DNA from: Bacteroides faecium
GTDB taxonomy: Bacteria > Bacteroidota > Bacteroidia > Bacteroidales > Bacteroidaceae
DNA: 64,000 nucleotides
Reading direction: 5' to 3'
NCBI RefSeq assembly: GCF_012113595.1
Contig: NZ_CP050831.1
Span: 1,922,001 to 1,986,000, forward strand
Below, piece after piece: positions 1 to 8,586 of this stretch. The position numbers and the translations under genes were made by a program. The notes under the pieces are model-generated. The model worked only from the letters and a program-made list of their open reading frames with translations. It was not told the origin of the DNA and searched no databases. Position 1 is the stretch's first letter. Every line of letters starts with the position of its first letter.

Positions 1-1617
1 GACTACTTCTTTCTGGAAGCCATGCGGATGAAGGAAAAGAAAGAATATGATGCAGCTTTTGGCTTGTTGCAGCATTGTCTGGATATTAACCCGAGTGCTT
101 CATCTGCGCTTTACGAGGTTTCCCAGTATTATATGTTTCTCCGCCAGGTACCGCAAGGTCAGGCAGCTTTGGAGAAAGCGGTAGCTTATGCTCCCGACAA
201 TTTCTGGTATAGTCAGGGATTGGTTAATTTATATCAGCAGCAGAATGAACTGGATAAAGCGGTCGTTTTGCTTGAGAAGATGGTCACTCGCTTCCCGGCA
301 AAACAAGACCCATTGTTCAGCCTGCTTGATATTTACGGCCGTCAGGAGAAGTATAATGAGGTAATTTCGACACTGAACCGTTTGGAGAAGCGTTTGGGCA
401 AGAACGAACAGTTGTCTATGGAGAAATTCCGTATTTATTTCCAGATGAAGGATGATAAGAAAGCATTTCAGGAAATCGAGAGCTTGGTACAGGAATATCC
501 GATGGATATGCGGTATCAGGTGATTTTGGGGGATGTTTATCTTCAGAATGGCAAGAAAGAGGAAGCCTACGAAGCATATCAGAAAGTGTTGGCGGTAGAG
601 CCGGACAATCCGATGGCTCTTTTCTCGATGGCGTCTTATTATGAACAGACCGGGCAAAAAGAGTTGTATCAACAGCAACTGGATACACTGTTGCTGAATA
701 AGAAGGTGACTCCTGATACGAAAATCAATGTCATGCGTCAGATAATTGTGGAAAACGAACAGTCGGCGGCTAAAGACAGTACCCAAGTGATTGCTTTGTT
801 TGACCGGATGATGAAGCAGGACCAGGATGACCCGCAAGTTCCGATGCTTTATGCGCAGTATCTGCTGTCGAAGAATATGGAGCAGGAAGCTGTCCCGGTC
901 TTAGAACAAGTGGTCGATTTAGACCCGACTAACAAGGTTGCCCGCTTGATGCTGGTCGATGCTGCCGTGAAAAAAGAGGATTACAAACAAATTATAAAAG
1001 TCTGTGAGCCGGGAATCGAAGCCACTCCAGATGCTTTGCCCCTTTATTATTACCTGGCTATTGCCTATCATCAGGCGGAACAAACGGATAGTGTATTAAG
1101 TGTTTGCGGCAGGGCGCTGGAACATATTACACCCGATACGCGGAAAGAAGTTATTTCGGATTTCTATTCGATAATGGGTGACATTTATCATACTAAGAAA
1201 CAGATGTCGGAAGCTTATGCCGCCTATGATTCGGCTTTGGTGTACAATCCTTCCAATATCGGCGCATTGAATAATTATGCTTATTACCTGTCAGTAGAAC
1301 GACGTGATTTGGATAAGGCGGAAGAAATGAGTTATAAGACCGTAAAGGCTGAACCTAATAATTCGACTTATCTCGATACTTATGCCTGGATTCTCTTTGA
1401 AAAAGGAAATTATGCCGAGGCGCGTATTTATATTGATAATGCGATGAAGAGTGACGGAGAGAAAAGTGATGTGATTGTGGAGCATTGCGGGGATATTTAT
1501 TTCATGACCGGTGATGTCGAAGGTGCGCTGAAATACTGGAAACAGGCGTTGGAAATGGGTAGTGAGTCGAAAACATTGAAACAGAAAATAGAAAAGAAGA
1601 AATATATTGCAGAATGA
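1..1617 (+). CDS. TPR-repeat protein, 5' end cut by window edge
   Basis: The frame is open from base 1 (Asp-Tyr-Phe-Phe-Leu-Glu-Ala precedes the first internal Met at 22), so the true start lies outside the window and at least 538 residues are visible. The visible part is almost wholly tetratricopeptide repeats: many 34-residue units with the usual small/aromatic spacing, for example around residues 165-200, 285-320 and 400-470. Such proteins are scaffolds, and in Bacteroides this gene lies beside envelope genes. It overlaps the next gene by 4 bases (ATGA), which implies translational coupling with the DUF4292 lipoprotein and the EnvC-like protein. The signal peptide, if any, is outside the window. 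The client or partner is unknown. Confidence 0.85.
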   Translation, partial: DYFFLEAMRMKEKKEYDAAFGLLQHCLDINPSASSALYEVSQYYMFLRQVPQGQAALEKAVAYAPDNFWYSQGLVNLYQQQNELDKAVVLLEKMVTRFPAKQDPLFSLLDIYGRQEKYNEVISTLNRLEKRLGKNEQLSMEKFRIYFQMKDDKKAFQEIESLVQEYPMDMRYQVILGDVYLQNGKKEEAYEAYQKVLAVEPDNPMALFSMASYYEQTGQKELYQQQLDTLLLNKKVTPDTKINVMRQIIVENEQSAAKDSTQVIALFDRMMKQDQDDPQVPMLYAQYLLSKNMEQEAVPVLEQVVDLDPTNKVARLMLVDAAVKKEDYKQIIKVCEPGIEATPDALPLYYYLAIAYHQAEQTDSVLSVCGRALEHITPDTRKEVISDFYSIMGDIYHTKKQMSEAYAAYDSALVYNPSNIGALNNYAYYLSVERRDLDKAEEMSYKTVKAEPNNSTYLDTYAWILFEKGNYAEARIYIDNAMKSDGEKSDVIVEHCGDIYFMTGDVEGALKYWKQALEMGSESKTLKQKIEKKKYIAE

Positions 1618-2180
1618 AAAGGTTTGTATATCTATTGTTGGTTGTAGTCGTATTGGTTGGTTGTAAGAGCTCAAAGCATTTGGCGACTTCAGAAACAAAG
1701 GCTCCCGTATCCAGTTATCTGACTTCCAAACTTCAACTGACCATTCCCAATAAAAAAGGGGGAAGCATGTCCGTAGGAGGAACAATGAAGATGAAAACCC
1801 ATGAACGGGTACAAGTCTCTTTATTGATGCCTATCTTGCGCACGGAAGTGGCGCGTATTGAGATTACCCCTGACGAGGTGTTGCTGGTAGACCGGATGAA
1901 CAGGAGATTTGTCCGTGCGACTAAAGAAGAATTGAAAGGTATGTTACCGAAGAACGCGGAGTTTTCCCGGTTGGAAAAAATATTGATGGATGCATCCCTG
2001 CCTGGTGGAAAAACAGAACTGACGGGAAAAGATGTAGGCATCCCTTCACTGGAAAAAGCAAAAGTGCAACTTTATGAGTTTTCCACGAAAGAATTCTCCA
2101 TGACTCCTACGGAGCTTACTGCTAAATACAGGCAAGTTCCTTTGGAACAATTAGTAAAAATGCTGACGGCTTTGTTATGA
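1614..2180 (+). CDS. DUF4292 family lipoprotein
   Basis: A 188-residue protein with a lipoprotein signal (a hydrophobic stretch ending VLVGC, lipidated Cys near residue 17). The rest resembles DUF4292, a Bacteroidetes family with a LolB/LolA-like lipid-binding fold; the pattern QLTIPNKKGGSMSVGG...MKTHERVQVSLLMPILRTEVARIEI fits that family. It is probably periplasmic, anchored to a membrane, and may take part in lipoprotein or lipid handling; that role is inferred from fold similarity only. The start overlaps the preceding TPR gene by 4 bases and its stop overlaps the ATG of the EnvC-like gene, so the three are one translationally coupled unit. Confidence 0.8.
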   Translation: MKRFVYLLLVVVVLVGCKSSKHLATSETKAPVSSYLTSKLQLTIPNKKGGSMSVGGTMKMKTHERVQVSLLMPILRTEVARIEITPDEVLLVDRMNRRFVRATKEELKGMLPKNAEFSRLEKILMDASLPGGKTELTGKDVGIPSLEKAKVQLYEFSTKEFSMTPTELTAKYRQVPLEQLVKMLTALL

Positions 2181-3490
2181 TGAAACGCTTCTTTGTTATT
2201 CTTATCAGTTGCCTGTGGTTGGCAGTTCCGCTCTCTGCTCAGTCGAATAAATTGATTCGTGACTTGGAAAGTAAGCGCGGTGCCCTGCAAAAGCAGATTG
2301 CCGAGTCGGAATCTATATTGAAGGATACAAAGAAAGACGTAGGCAGCCAATTAAATAGCCTGGCTGCATTGACCGGACAGATTGAAGAGCGGAAACGCTA
2401 TATTCTGGCTATAAACAATGATGTGGATGCCATTGAACGTGAATTGAACTCCTTGGAACGCCAGTTGCGGGCACTGGAGAAGGATTTGAAAGACAAGAAG
2501 AAGAAATATGAAGCCTCTGTCCAATACCTGTATAAGAATAAATCAATAGAGGAAAAATTAATGTTCATCTTCTCGGCCAAGAATCTGGGGCAGACATACC
2601 GACGTATGCGCTATGTACGTGAATATGCCACTTACCAACGTTTGCAAGGAGAGGAAATCCTGAAGAAGCAGGAGCAGATACGCAAGAAAAAAGCAGAACG
2701 CCAGCAAGTGAAAGCTGCCAAGGAGAGTCTGCTGAAAGAGCGTGAAGGCGAAAAGGTGAAACTGGAAGAGCAGGAAAAAGAAAAACGTACCTTGGTCGCT
2801 AACCTGCAAAAGAAACAGAAAGGCTTGCAAAGTGAGATTAATAAGAAGCGAAGAGAGGCGAACCAACTGAACGCCCGTATCGACAAGCTCATTGCCGAAG
2901 AAATAGAACGCGCCCGCAAGCGCGCTCAGGAAGAAGCCCGTCGTGAAGCGGCTGCACGTAAGAAGGCGGAAGGGAAAGAAGCACAATCTACTGGAACGGG
3001 AACGGGGGCAGCAGCAAAAACGAGCTCGAAACCTCTGGAAACTTTTACGATGAGTAAGGCAGACCGGGAACTGTCCGGTAATTTTGCCGCCAACCGCGGA
3101 AAACTTCCCATGCCTATATCCGGCGCTTATATCATCACCAGCCATTACGGACAATATGCAGTAGAGGGTTTGCGCAATGTGAAGCTGGATAATAAGGGAA
3201 TAGACATTCAGGGAAAACCGGGTGCGCAGGCACGTGCCATCTTCGATGGTAAAGTGGCGGCTGTATTCCAGCTAAACGGATTATTTAATGTGCTGATCCG
3301 TCACGGTAACTATATTTCCGTTTATTGCAATCTTTCTTCCGCTTCTGTAAAGTCCGGTGATACGGTCAAGACCAAACAGAGTATCGGACAAGTCTTTTCC
3401 GACGGAACGGACAATGGACGGACGGTATTGCATTTCCAGTTACGGCGGGAAAAAGAAAAACTGAATCCGGAGCCTTGGCTCAACCGATAA
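2177..3490 (+). CDS. EnvC-like murein hydrolase activator (degenerate M23)
   Basis: A 437-residue secreted protein. Residues 1-22 are a signal peptide ending LSAQ. Residues about 23-255 form long coiled coils (many Lys/Glu/Gln heptads), followed by an Ala/Gly/Thr-rich linker and a C-terminal M23 (LytM) domain from about 310. In active M23 enzymes the zinc ligands are HxxxD and HxH. Here the first motif reads KLDNKGIDIQG, so the first His is missing, and the second reads VLHFQL with only one His. Coiled coil plus a degenerate LytM domain is the layout of EnvC, which switches on cell-division amidases rather than cutting peptidoglycan itself. It is coupled to the two upstream genes and probably works in septal peptidoglycan splitting. 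Confidence 0.85.
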   Translation: MMKRFFVILISCLWLAVPLSAQSNKLIRDLESKRGALQKQIAESESILKDTKKDVGSQLNSLAALTGQIEERKRYILAINNDVDAIERELNSLERQLRALEKDLKDKKKKYEASVQYLYKNKSIEEKLMFIFSAKNLGQTYRRMRYVREYATYQRLQGEEILKKQEQIRKKKAERQQVKAAKESLLKEREGEKVKLEEQEKEKRTLVANLQKKQKGLQSEINKKRREANQLNARIDKLIAEEIERARKRAQEEARREAAARKKAEGKEAQSTGTGTGAAAKTSSKPLETFTMSKADRELSGNFAANRGKLPMPISGAYIITSHYGQYAVEGLRNVKLDNKGIDIQGKPGAQARAIFDGKVAAVFQLNGLFNVLIRHGNYISVYCNLSSASVKSGDTVKTKQSIGQVFSDGTDNGRTVLHFQLRREKEKLNPEPWLNR

Positions 3491-3573
3491 TAGATGACTG
3501 TATTAAGCCCTTATAAGTGACATTCTCATAGCAATTCTATATGATAAGCTACCCGCAAAAACAGTGAAATGTT

Positions 3574-3604
3574 CAGAATCGTAATGATTCTGGTTAGTTT
3601 TTGT
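3574..3604 (+). terminator. Hairpin terminator after EnvC-like gene
   Basis: CAGAATC, a 5-base loop, then GATTCTG, followed by GGTTAGTTTTTG. The stem is short but perfect and leads into a T-run. It separates the EnvC operon from the glutaminase gene. Nothing else clear is seen between 3491 and 3684. Confidence 0.55.
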
Positions 3605-3684
3605 TATTTATTGGTTAATAATTAATCTTCAAATTATTGAAGATTTCCCAATTTTGCGGCGTAGACTTTAAATGGAATAGATAT

Positions 3685-6162
3685 ATGAAGCAACAACTAA
3701 TGACGCTGTTGCTGGGTGCGACAACTGTACTTTGCAGTTGTGACTCCCAGGTGACACAGCGCGAAAAGAATGATTTGCGGGCTCCGGCTTATCCGCTAGT
3801 GACAATTGACCCTTATACCAGTGCCTGGGCTTTTACAGATAATCTGTATGATGGTTCCGTAAAACACTGGACCGGCAAAGACTTTCCTTTGGTTGGCGTA
3901 GCCAAAGTCGACGGTCAGACTTACCGTTTCATGGGAACGGAAGAACTGGAACTTCGGCCTTTGGCGAAAACCTCGGAGCAAGGTAACTGGACAGGCAAAT
4001 ATACTACCCGGAAACCTGCTGACGGATGGCAGAATCCCGAATTCAACGACAAAGCATGGAAAGAAGGCGAAGCCGCTTTCGGTACTATGGAGAATGAACA
4101 TACCGCCAAAACCCAATGGGGAGAAGAATTTATCTGGGTGCGCAGGATCATTGATATTCCTGAAGACTTATCAGGTAAAAATGTATATCTGGAGTATTCT
4201 CACGATGATGATGTGATTATCTATATCAACGGTATTAAAGTAGTTGATACGGGAAATGCCTGTAAGAAGCATGTACAGGTAAAACTGTCGGAAGAAGCGG
4301 TCGCATCCTTAAAACCGGGAGAGAATATGATTGCCGCTTACTGCCACAACCGCGTAGGGAACGGTTTGCTGGATTTCGGCTTGCTGGTAGAACTGGATGA
4401 TTACCGCTATTTCCATCAGACGGCGGAACAAACTTCTGTTGATGTACAACCCATGCAGACGTATTATTCATTTATTTGTGGCCCGGTAGACTTGAAAGTG
4501 ACCTTTACCGCGCCTTTGTTTATGGACAATCTGGATCTGTTGTCGCGTCCGGTCAATTATATCTCTTACGAGGTCGTCTCAAATGATGGGCGAAAACATC
4601 AAGTTGAACTGTATTTCGAAGCTTCTCCACAGTGGGCGCTTGATACTCCTCATCAGAAGTCGGTTGCCGATAGCCTTACTGAGGATGGCTTATTGTTCTT
4701 ATGTACTGGAAACCGTATTCAGGACATTTTGGAGAAGAAAGGTGATGATGTACGTATCGACTGGGGACGTTTCTACCTGGCTGCTGAAAAAGAAAACAGT
4801 ATGTATGCCATTGGTGATGGCAAGAAGTTGCGTAAAAGCTTTATTGAAAATAAGTTGGAAGCCCCGTCTACGGAAGGGTATGATAAGCTGGCTCTGGTAC
4901 GTTCACTGGGTGAAACGAAAAAGAGCGAGGGGCATCTGCTGATAGGATATGATGACATTTATTCTATCCAATATTTTGGTGAGAACCTGCGCCCTTACTG
5001 GAACCGTCAGGATAACGAGACAATTATTTCCCAATTCCGGAAAGCGGAGAAAGAATATGAGGCACAAATGAAAAATTGTGCTGTTTTCGACCGGAAAATG
5101 ATGGATGAGGCTACCGCTGCCGGCGGACGTAAATATGCCGAACTTTGTGCATTGGCTTACCGCCAGGCTATTGCAGCCCACAAACTGGTGGAAGCGCCGA
5201 ATGGTGACCTGCTTTTCCTTTCCAAAGAAAATTTCAGTAATGGCTCCATCGGAACAGTGGATATCACATATCCTTCCGCACCTCTCTTTCTGCTTTATAA
5301 CCCGGAGCTGGTAAAAGCTATGATGAATCATATCTTCTATTACAGTGAAAGCGGCAAATGGACGAAACCTTTTGCAGCCCATGACGTGGGTACATATCCA
5401 TTGGCCAACGGGCAGACTTATGGCGGTGATATGCCTGTGGAAGAGTCCGGTAATATGTTGCTTCTGACGGCAGCTATTGCGGCAGTTGAAGGAAATGCCG
5501 ACTATGCACGGAAGCATTGGGAAACTCTGACGACATGGGCGGACTACCTGGTAGGGTACGGCCTGGATCCCGAAAATCAGCTTTGTACCGATGACTTTGC
5601 CGGACACTTTGCCCACAATGCCAATCTTTCTATCAAAGCTATCCTAGGGATTGCTTCTTACGGTTACCTGGCGGAGCAACTGGGCAAGAAGGATATTGCG
5701 GACAAATATACCCGGAAAGCGAAGGAAATGGCTGCCGAATGGATGAAAATGGCTCATGACGGTGACCATTATCGTCTGACATTTGACAAGCCGGGAACCT
5801 GGAGCCAGAAATATAATTTGGTATGGGATAAATTAATAAAACTGCAAATCTTCCCGGAAAGTGTGGCTGAAACGGAAATTGCCTACTATCTGACCAAGCA
5901 AGACAAATACGGTCTTCCACTGGATAACCGTGAAACATATACCAAAACAGACTGGATTATGTGGACAGCTACATTGGCCAATGATAAATCCACTTTTGGG
6001 AAATTCATTGACCCCGTATATCTGTTTATGAACGAAACGACAGACCGTGTGCCGATGTCCGACTGGGTATTTACGGATACCCCGACACAGAAAGGCTTCC
6101 AGGCACGCTCCGTAGTAGGCGGATATTTTATCAAGATGCTCGAAAATAAACTAACTAAATAA
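3685..6162 (+). CDS. Glutaminase-family lipoprotein (DUF4965/DUF1793 type)
   Basis: The frame is open from 3637, but the ATG at 3685 places a lipoprotein signal (LLGATTVLCSCDS) at the true N-terminus, giving 825 residues. Layout fits the Bacteroides and fungal GtaA-like proteins: an N-terminal DUF4964-like start (RAPAYPLVTIDPYTSAWA), a galactose-binding-like insert (about residues 100-235), DUF5127/DUF4965 in the middle and a C-terminal alpha/alpha-barrel (DUF1793; HDVGTYPLANGQ, GMDMPVEESGNM-like and WDKLIKLQIFP segments). Family members are annotated as glutaminases, though real substrates in Bacteroides are uncertain and the barrel resembles glycoside hydrolases. It is exported and lipid-anchored. 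It lies 11 bases before the aldose epimerase gene, so they are probably co-transcribed. Confidence 0.85.
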   Translation: MKQQLMTLLLGATTVLCSCDSQVTQREKNDLRAPAYPLVTIDPYTSAWAFTDNLYDGSVKHWTGKDFPLVGVAKVDGQTYRFMGTEELELRPLAKTSEQGNWTGKYTTRKPADGWQNPEFNDKAWKEGEAAFGTMENEHTAKTQWGEEFIWVRRIIDIPEDLSGKNVYLEYSHDDDVIIYINGIKVVDTGNACKKHVQVKLSEEAVASLKPGENMIAAYCHNRVGNGLLDFGLLVELDDYRYFHQTAEQTSVDVQPMQTYYSFICGPVDLKVTFTAPLFMDNLDLLSRPVNYISYEVVSNDGRKHQVELYFEASPQWALDTPHQKSVADSLTEDGLLFLCTGNRIQDILEKKGDDVRIDWGRFYLAAEKENSMYAIGDGKKLRKSFIENKLEAPSTEGYDKLALVRSLGETKKSEGHLLIGYDDIYSIQYFGENLRPYWNRQDNETIISQFRKAEKEYEAQMKNCAVFDRKMMDEATAAGGRKYAELCALAYRQAIAAHKLVEAPNGDLLFLSKENFSNGSIGTVDITYPSAPLFLLYNPELVKAMMNHIFYYSESGKWTKPFAAHDVGTYPLANGQTYGGDMPVEESGNMLLLTAAIAAVEGNADYARKHWETLTTWADYLVGYGLDPENQLCTDDFAGHFAHNANLSIKAILGIASYGYLAEQLGKKDIADKYTRKAKEMAAEWMKMAHDGDHYRLTFDKPGTWSQKYNLVWDKLIKLQIFPESVAETEIAYYLTKQDKYGLPLDNRETYTKTDWIMWTATLANDKSTFGKFIDPVYLFMNETTDRVPMSDWVFTDTPTQKGFQARSVVGGYFIKMLENKLTK

Positions 6163-6173
6163 AACGAAAGAAC

Positions 6174-7304
6174 ATGCGAAAATTATGTGTATGGGGAGTT
6201 GCCGCCCTTCTGATGGCGGCTTGTACGCCAAAGGCTGAACAGGCTACGGATTCCGGGTTATTGCAGAGTAAGTTCCGGACAGAAGTGGACGGAAAGAAGA
6301 CTGGGCTGTTCACTTTGCGTAACAAAAACAATATGGAAGTTTGTATCACAAACTTTGGTGGACGTATTGTTTCCGTCATGGTTCCCGATAAGGACGGGCA
6401 GATGCGTGACGTAGTGCTTGGTTTTGATTCTATTCAAGATTACATCAGTAAGCCTTCCGATTTTGGAGCTAGTATCGGTCGCTATGCGAACCGTATCAAC
6501 CAAGGTAAATTTACACTGGATGGCGTTGAATATCAATTGCCGCGCAATAACTACGGGCATTGCCTGCACGGTGGTCCGCAAGGTTTCCAGTATCGTGTGT
6601 TTGACGCTGTGCAACCGAATCCTCAGGAAGTGGAACTTACTTATGTCGCAAAAGACGGTGAAGAAGGCTTTCCGGGAAATATCACCTGCAAAGTCCTGAT
6701 GAAACTGGCAGATGACAATGCCATTGATATCCGTTATGAAGCGGAAACCGACAAGCCCACTATCGTGAACATGACGAACCATTCTTATTTCAATCTTGAC
6801 GGAGATGCCGGCAGCAATGCCGACCACCTGTTGACAGTTGATGCTGATTATTACACACCGGTGGACAGCACATTCATGACTACGGGCGAAATAGCTCCTG
6901 TAGAAGGTACTCCAATGGATTTTCGCACACCGGTTCCGGTGGGCACACGCATCAATGATTATGACTTTGTCCAATTGAAAAATGGCAATGGCTATGACCA
7001 TAATTGGGTCTTGAATGCCAAAGGAGATATCAACCGGAAGGCCGCCTCTTTGAAATCACCGAAAACGGGCATTGTATTGGATGTATATACCAACGAACCG
7101 GGAGTTCAAGTATATGCCGGAAACTTCCTTGATGGTTCTCTGACCGGAAAGAAAGGCATTGCCTACAATCAGCGTGCTTCCGTATGTCTTGAAACACAGA
7201 AATATCCGGATACTCCGAACAAACCTGAATGGCCTTCGGCCGTGCTTCGTCCAGGCGAAAAATATATGAGCCGATGTATCTTCAAGTTCTCAGTAGACAA
7301 GTAA
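6174..7304 (+). CDS. galM: Aldose 1-epimerase, lipoprotein form
   Basis: A 376-residue mutarotase that interconverts alpha and beta anomers of galactose or glucose. The N-terminus is a lipoprotein signal (ALLMAACTPK), so this copy acts outside the cytoplasm. Family hallmarks are present: FGGRIVSVMVPDK, GRYANRI, NMTNHSYFNLDG with the catalytic acid His near residue 203, TPMDFR, and CLETQKYPDTPN with the catalytic base Glu near residue 340. Length is normal for the family. It lies between a glutaminase-family lipoprotein and a membrane acyltransferase with short gaps (11 and 34 bases), suggesting one operon, perhaps for handling surface or dietary glycoconjugates. Confidence 0.92.
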   Translation: MRKLCVWGVAALLMAACTPKAEQATDSGLLQSKFRTEVDGKKTGLFTLRNKNNMEVCITNFGGRIVSVMVPDKDGQMRDVVLGFDSIQDYISKPSDFGASIGRYANRINQGKFTLDGVEYQLPRNNYGHCLHGGPQGFQYRVFDAVQPNPQEVELTYVAKDGEEGFPGNITCKVLMKLADDNAIDIRYEAETDKPTIVNMTNHSYFNLDGDAGSNADHLLTVDADYYTPVDSTFMTTGEIAPVEGTPMDFRTPVPVGTRINDYDFVQLKNGNGYDHNWVLNAKGDINRKAASLKSPKTGIVLDVYTNEPGVQVYAGNFLDGSLTGKKGIAYNQRASVCLETQKYPDTPNKPEWPSAVLRPGEKYMSRCIFKFSVDK

Positions 7305-7338
7305 TACAAATTGCTAATCAAATCAGAAAACCTCAAAA

Positions 7339-8427
7339 ATGAAACGTATTGTTTTTTTAGATTATATCCGTGTGTTCGCCTGCTTCCTCGTTATGGTTGT
7401 CCACGCCAGTGAAAACTTCTACATTGCTCCCGGAGCCACAGATATGGCAGGACCGCAATCCTTTCTGGCTACTGAAGTAGACCGATTGTGGGTGTCTGTG
7501 TACGACGGCTTTTCACGCATGGCAGTACCCCTGTTCATGATTGTCTCCGCTTTTCTTCTCGCACCGATGAAAGAGGGACAGACGATGTGGCAATTCTACC
7601 GCCAGCGTTGTCTCCGCATCCTGCCGGCGTTTGTCATATTTATGATACTATACAGCACCTTGCCATTGCTGTGGGGACAATTGGACGGAGAAACCTCATT
7701 GAAGGATATGTCGCGGATACTCTTGAACTTCCCGACACTTGCCGGACACCTATGGTTCATGTATCCTCTGATTAGCCTTTACCTGTTCATACCTGTCATA
7801 TCTCCATGGTTGAGGAAAGCTACGGCGAAAGAAGAACGTTTCTTCATCGGATTGTTCCTGCTGTCCACCTGTATGCCCTACCTCAACCGTTGGTGCGGTG
7901 AAGTGTGGGGACAATGTTTCTGGAACGAATATCATATGTTATGGTACTTTTCCGGCTATCTGGGATACCTCGTACTGGCGCATTACATACGTACACACCT
8001 GACTTGGAGCCGTTCCAAGCGTTTCGTTATTGGAACCATCCTTATGGTTGTCGGTGCTGTATGGACTATCTATTCATTCTATGTCCAGGCCGTACCCGGC
8101 GAGCTTCATGTCACTCCTGTCATAGAAATAGGTTGGGCTTTCTGTACAATCAACTGTGTACTTCTCACAACGGGCACGTTCCTTTTGTTCACCTGCATCA
8201 AACGGCAGGAAGCCCCGAAAGCTGTAACAGAAATGTCGAAACTCAGCTATGGCATGTATCTTATGCACATATTCTGGCTCGGACTGTGGGTAACCTTGTT
8301 CAAGCAAACACTGGGATTGCCTACCGTCGCCGCCATACCTTGCATCGCTGTGGCTACATTCATCAGTTGTTTCGTAACGACGAAGATTATCTCGTTTGTG
8401 CCGGGCAGTAAGTGGATAATAGGATAA
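7339..8427 (+). CDS. Acyltransferase 3 family integral membrane protein
   Basis: A 362-residue protein with about ten hydrophobic helices. It starts RIVFLDYIRVFACFLVMVVHASE, the typical helix-1 signature of acyltransferase family 3 (OafA/WecH/NodX type), where the His near residue 22 is the likely catalytic residue. A second conserved stretch is GHLWFMYPLISLYLFIPVI. Such proteins move acetyl or succinyl groups onto surface sugars. It is the last gene of the glutaminase/GalM operon and is followed by a strong terminator. The acceptor is unknown. Confidence 0.88.
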   Translation: MKRIVFLDYIRVFACFLVMVVHASENFYIAPGATDMAGPQSFLATEVDRLWVSVYDGFSRMAVPLFMIVSAFLLAPMKEGQTMWQFYRQRCLRILPAFVIFMILYSTLPLLWGQLDGETSLKDMSRILLNFPTLAGHLWFMYPLISLYLFIPVISPWLRKATAKEERFFIGLFLLSTCMPYLNRWCGEVWGQCFWNEYHMLWYFSGYLGYLVLAHYIRTHLTWSRSKRFVIGTILMVVGAVWTIYSFYVQAVPGELHVTPVIEIGWAFCTINCVLLTTGTFLLFTCIKRQEAPKAVTEMSKLSYGMYLMHIFWLGLWVTLFKQTLGLPTVAAIPCIAVATFISCFVTTKIISFVPGSKWIIG

Positions 8428-8443
8428 AATGAATATCTCATCC

Positions 8444-8494
8444 AAAAGGTATCGTTTTCATCGTTTCTATCGGTGGAAACGATACCTTTTTCTT
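8444..8494. terminator. Strong bidirectional hairpin terminator
   Basis: Fourteen-base perfect stem (AAAAGGTATCGTTT at 8444-8457, its complement at 8477-8490) with a 19-base loop and T-rich flank. It lies between the convergent acyltransferase and VapE genes. Bases 8495-8586 hold nothing else recognisable. Confidence 0.8.
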
Positions 8495-8586
8495 TTGAGT
8501 ACACATTCTTTTTCACCTCTTTCATCAGATGCATATTCTCTTTTAATACAGCTTATTACGGGTGAACCCTTGCTCGAAATCAGGGA

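Noticed and set aside
2558..3154. Long minus-strand open frame opposite the EnvC-like gene
   Set aside because: It is a mirror of the coiled-coil codons (Lys/Glu-rich sequence read backwards gives Phe/Leu-rich nonsense), with no family motif and no promoter.
2177..3490. Active M23 metallopeptidase
   Set aside because: The first zinc His and one of the HxH pair are missing, and the long coiled coil points to an activator of the EnvC type.
4903..5616. Minus-strand open frame of 237 codons inside the glutaminase-family gene
   Set aside because: Fully within a well-supported gene, with no recognisable domain and no ribosome site.
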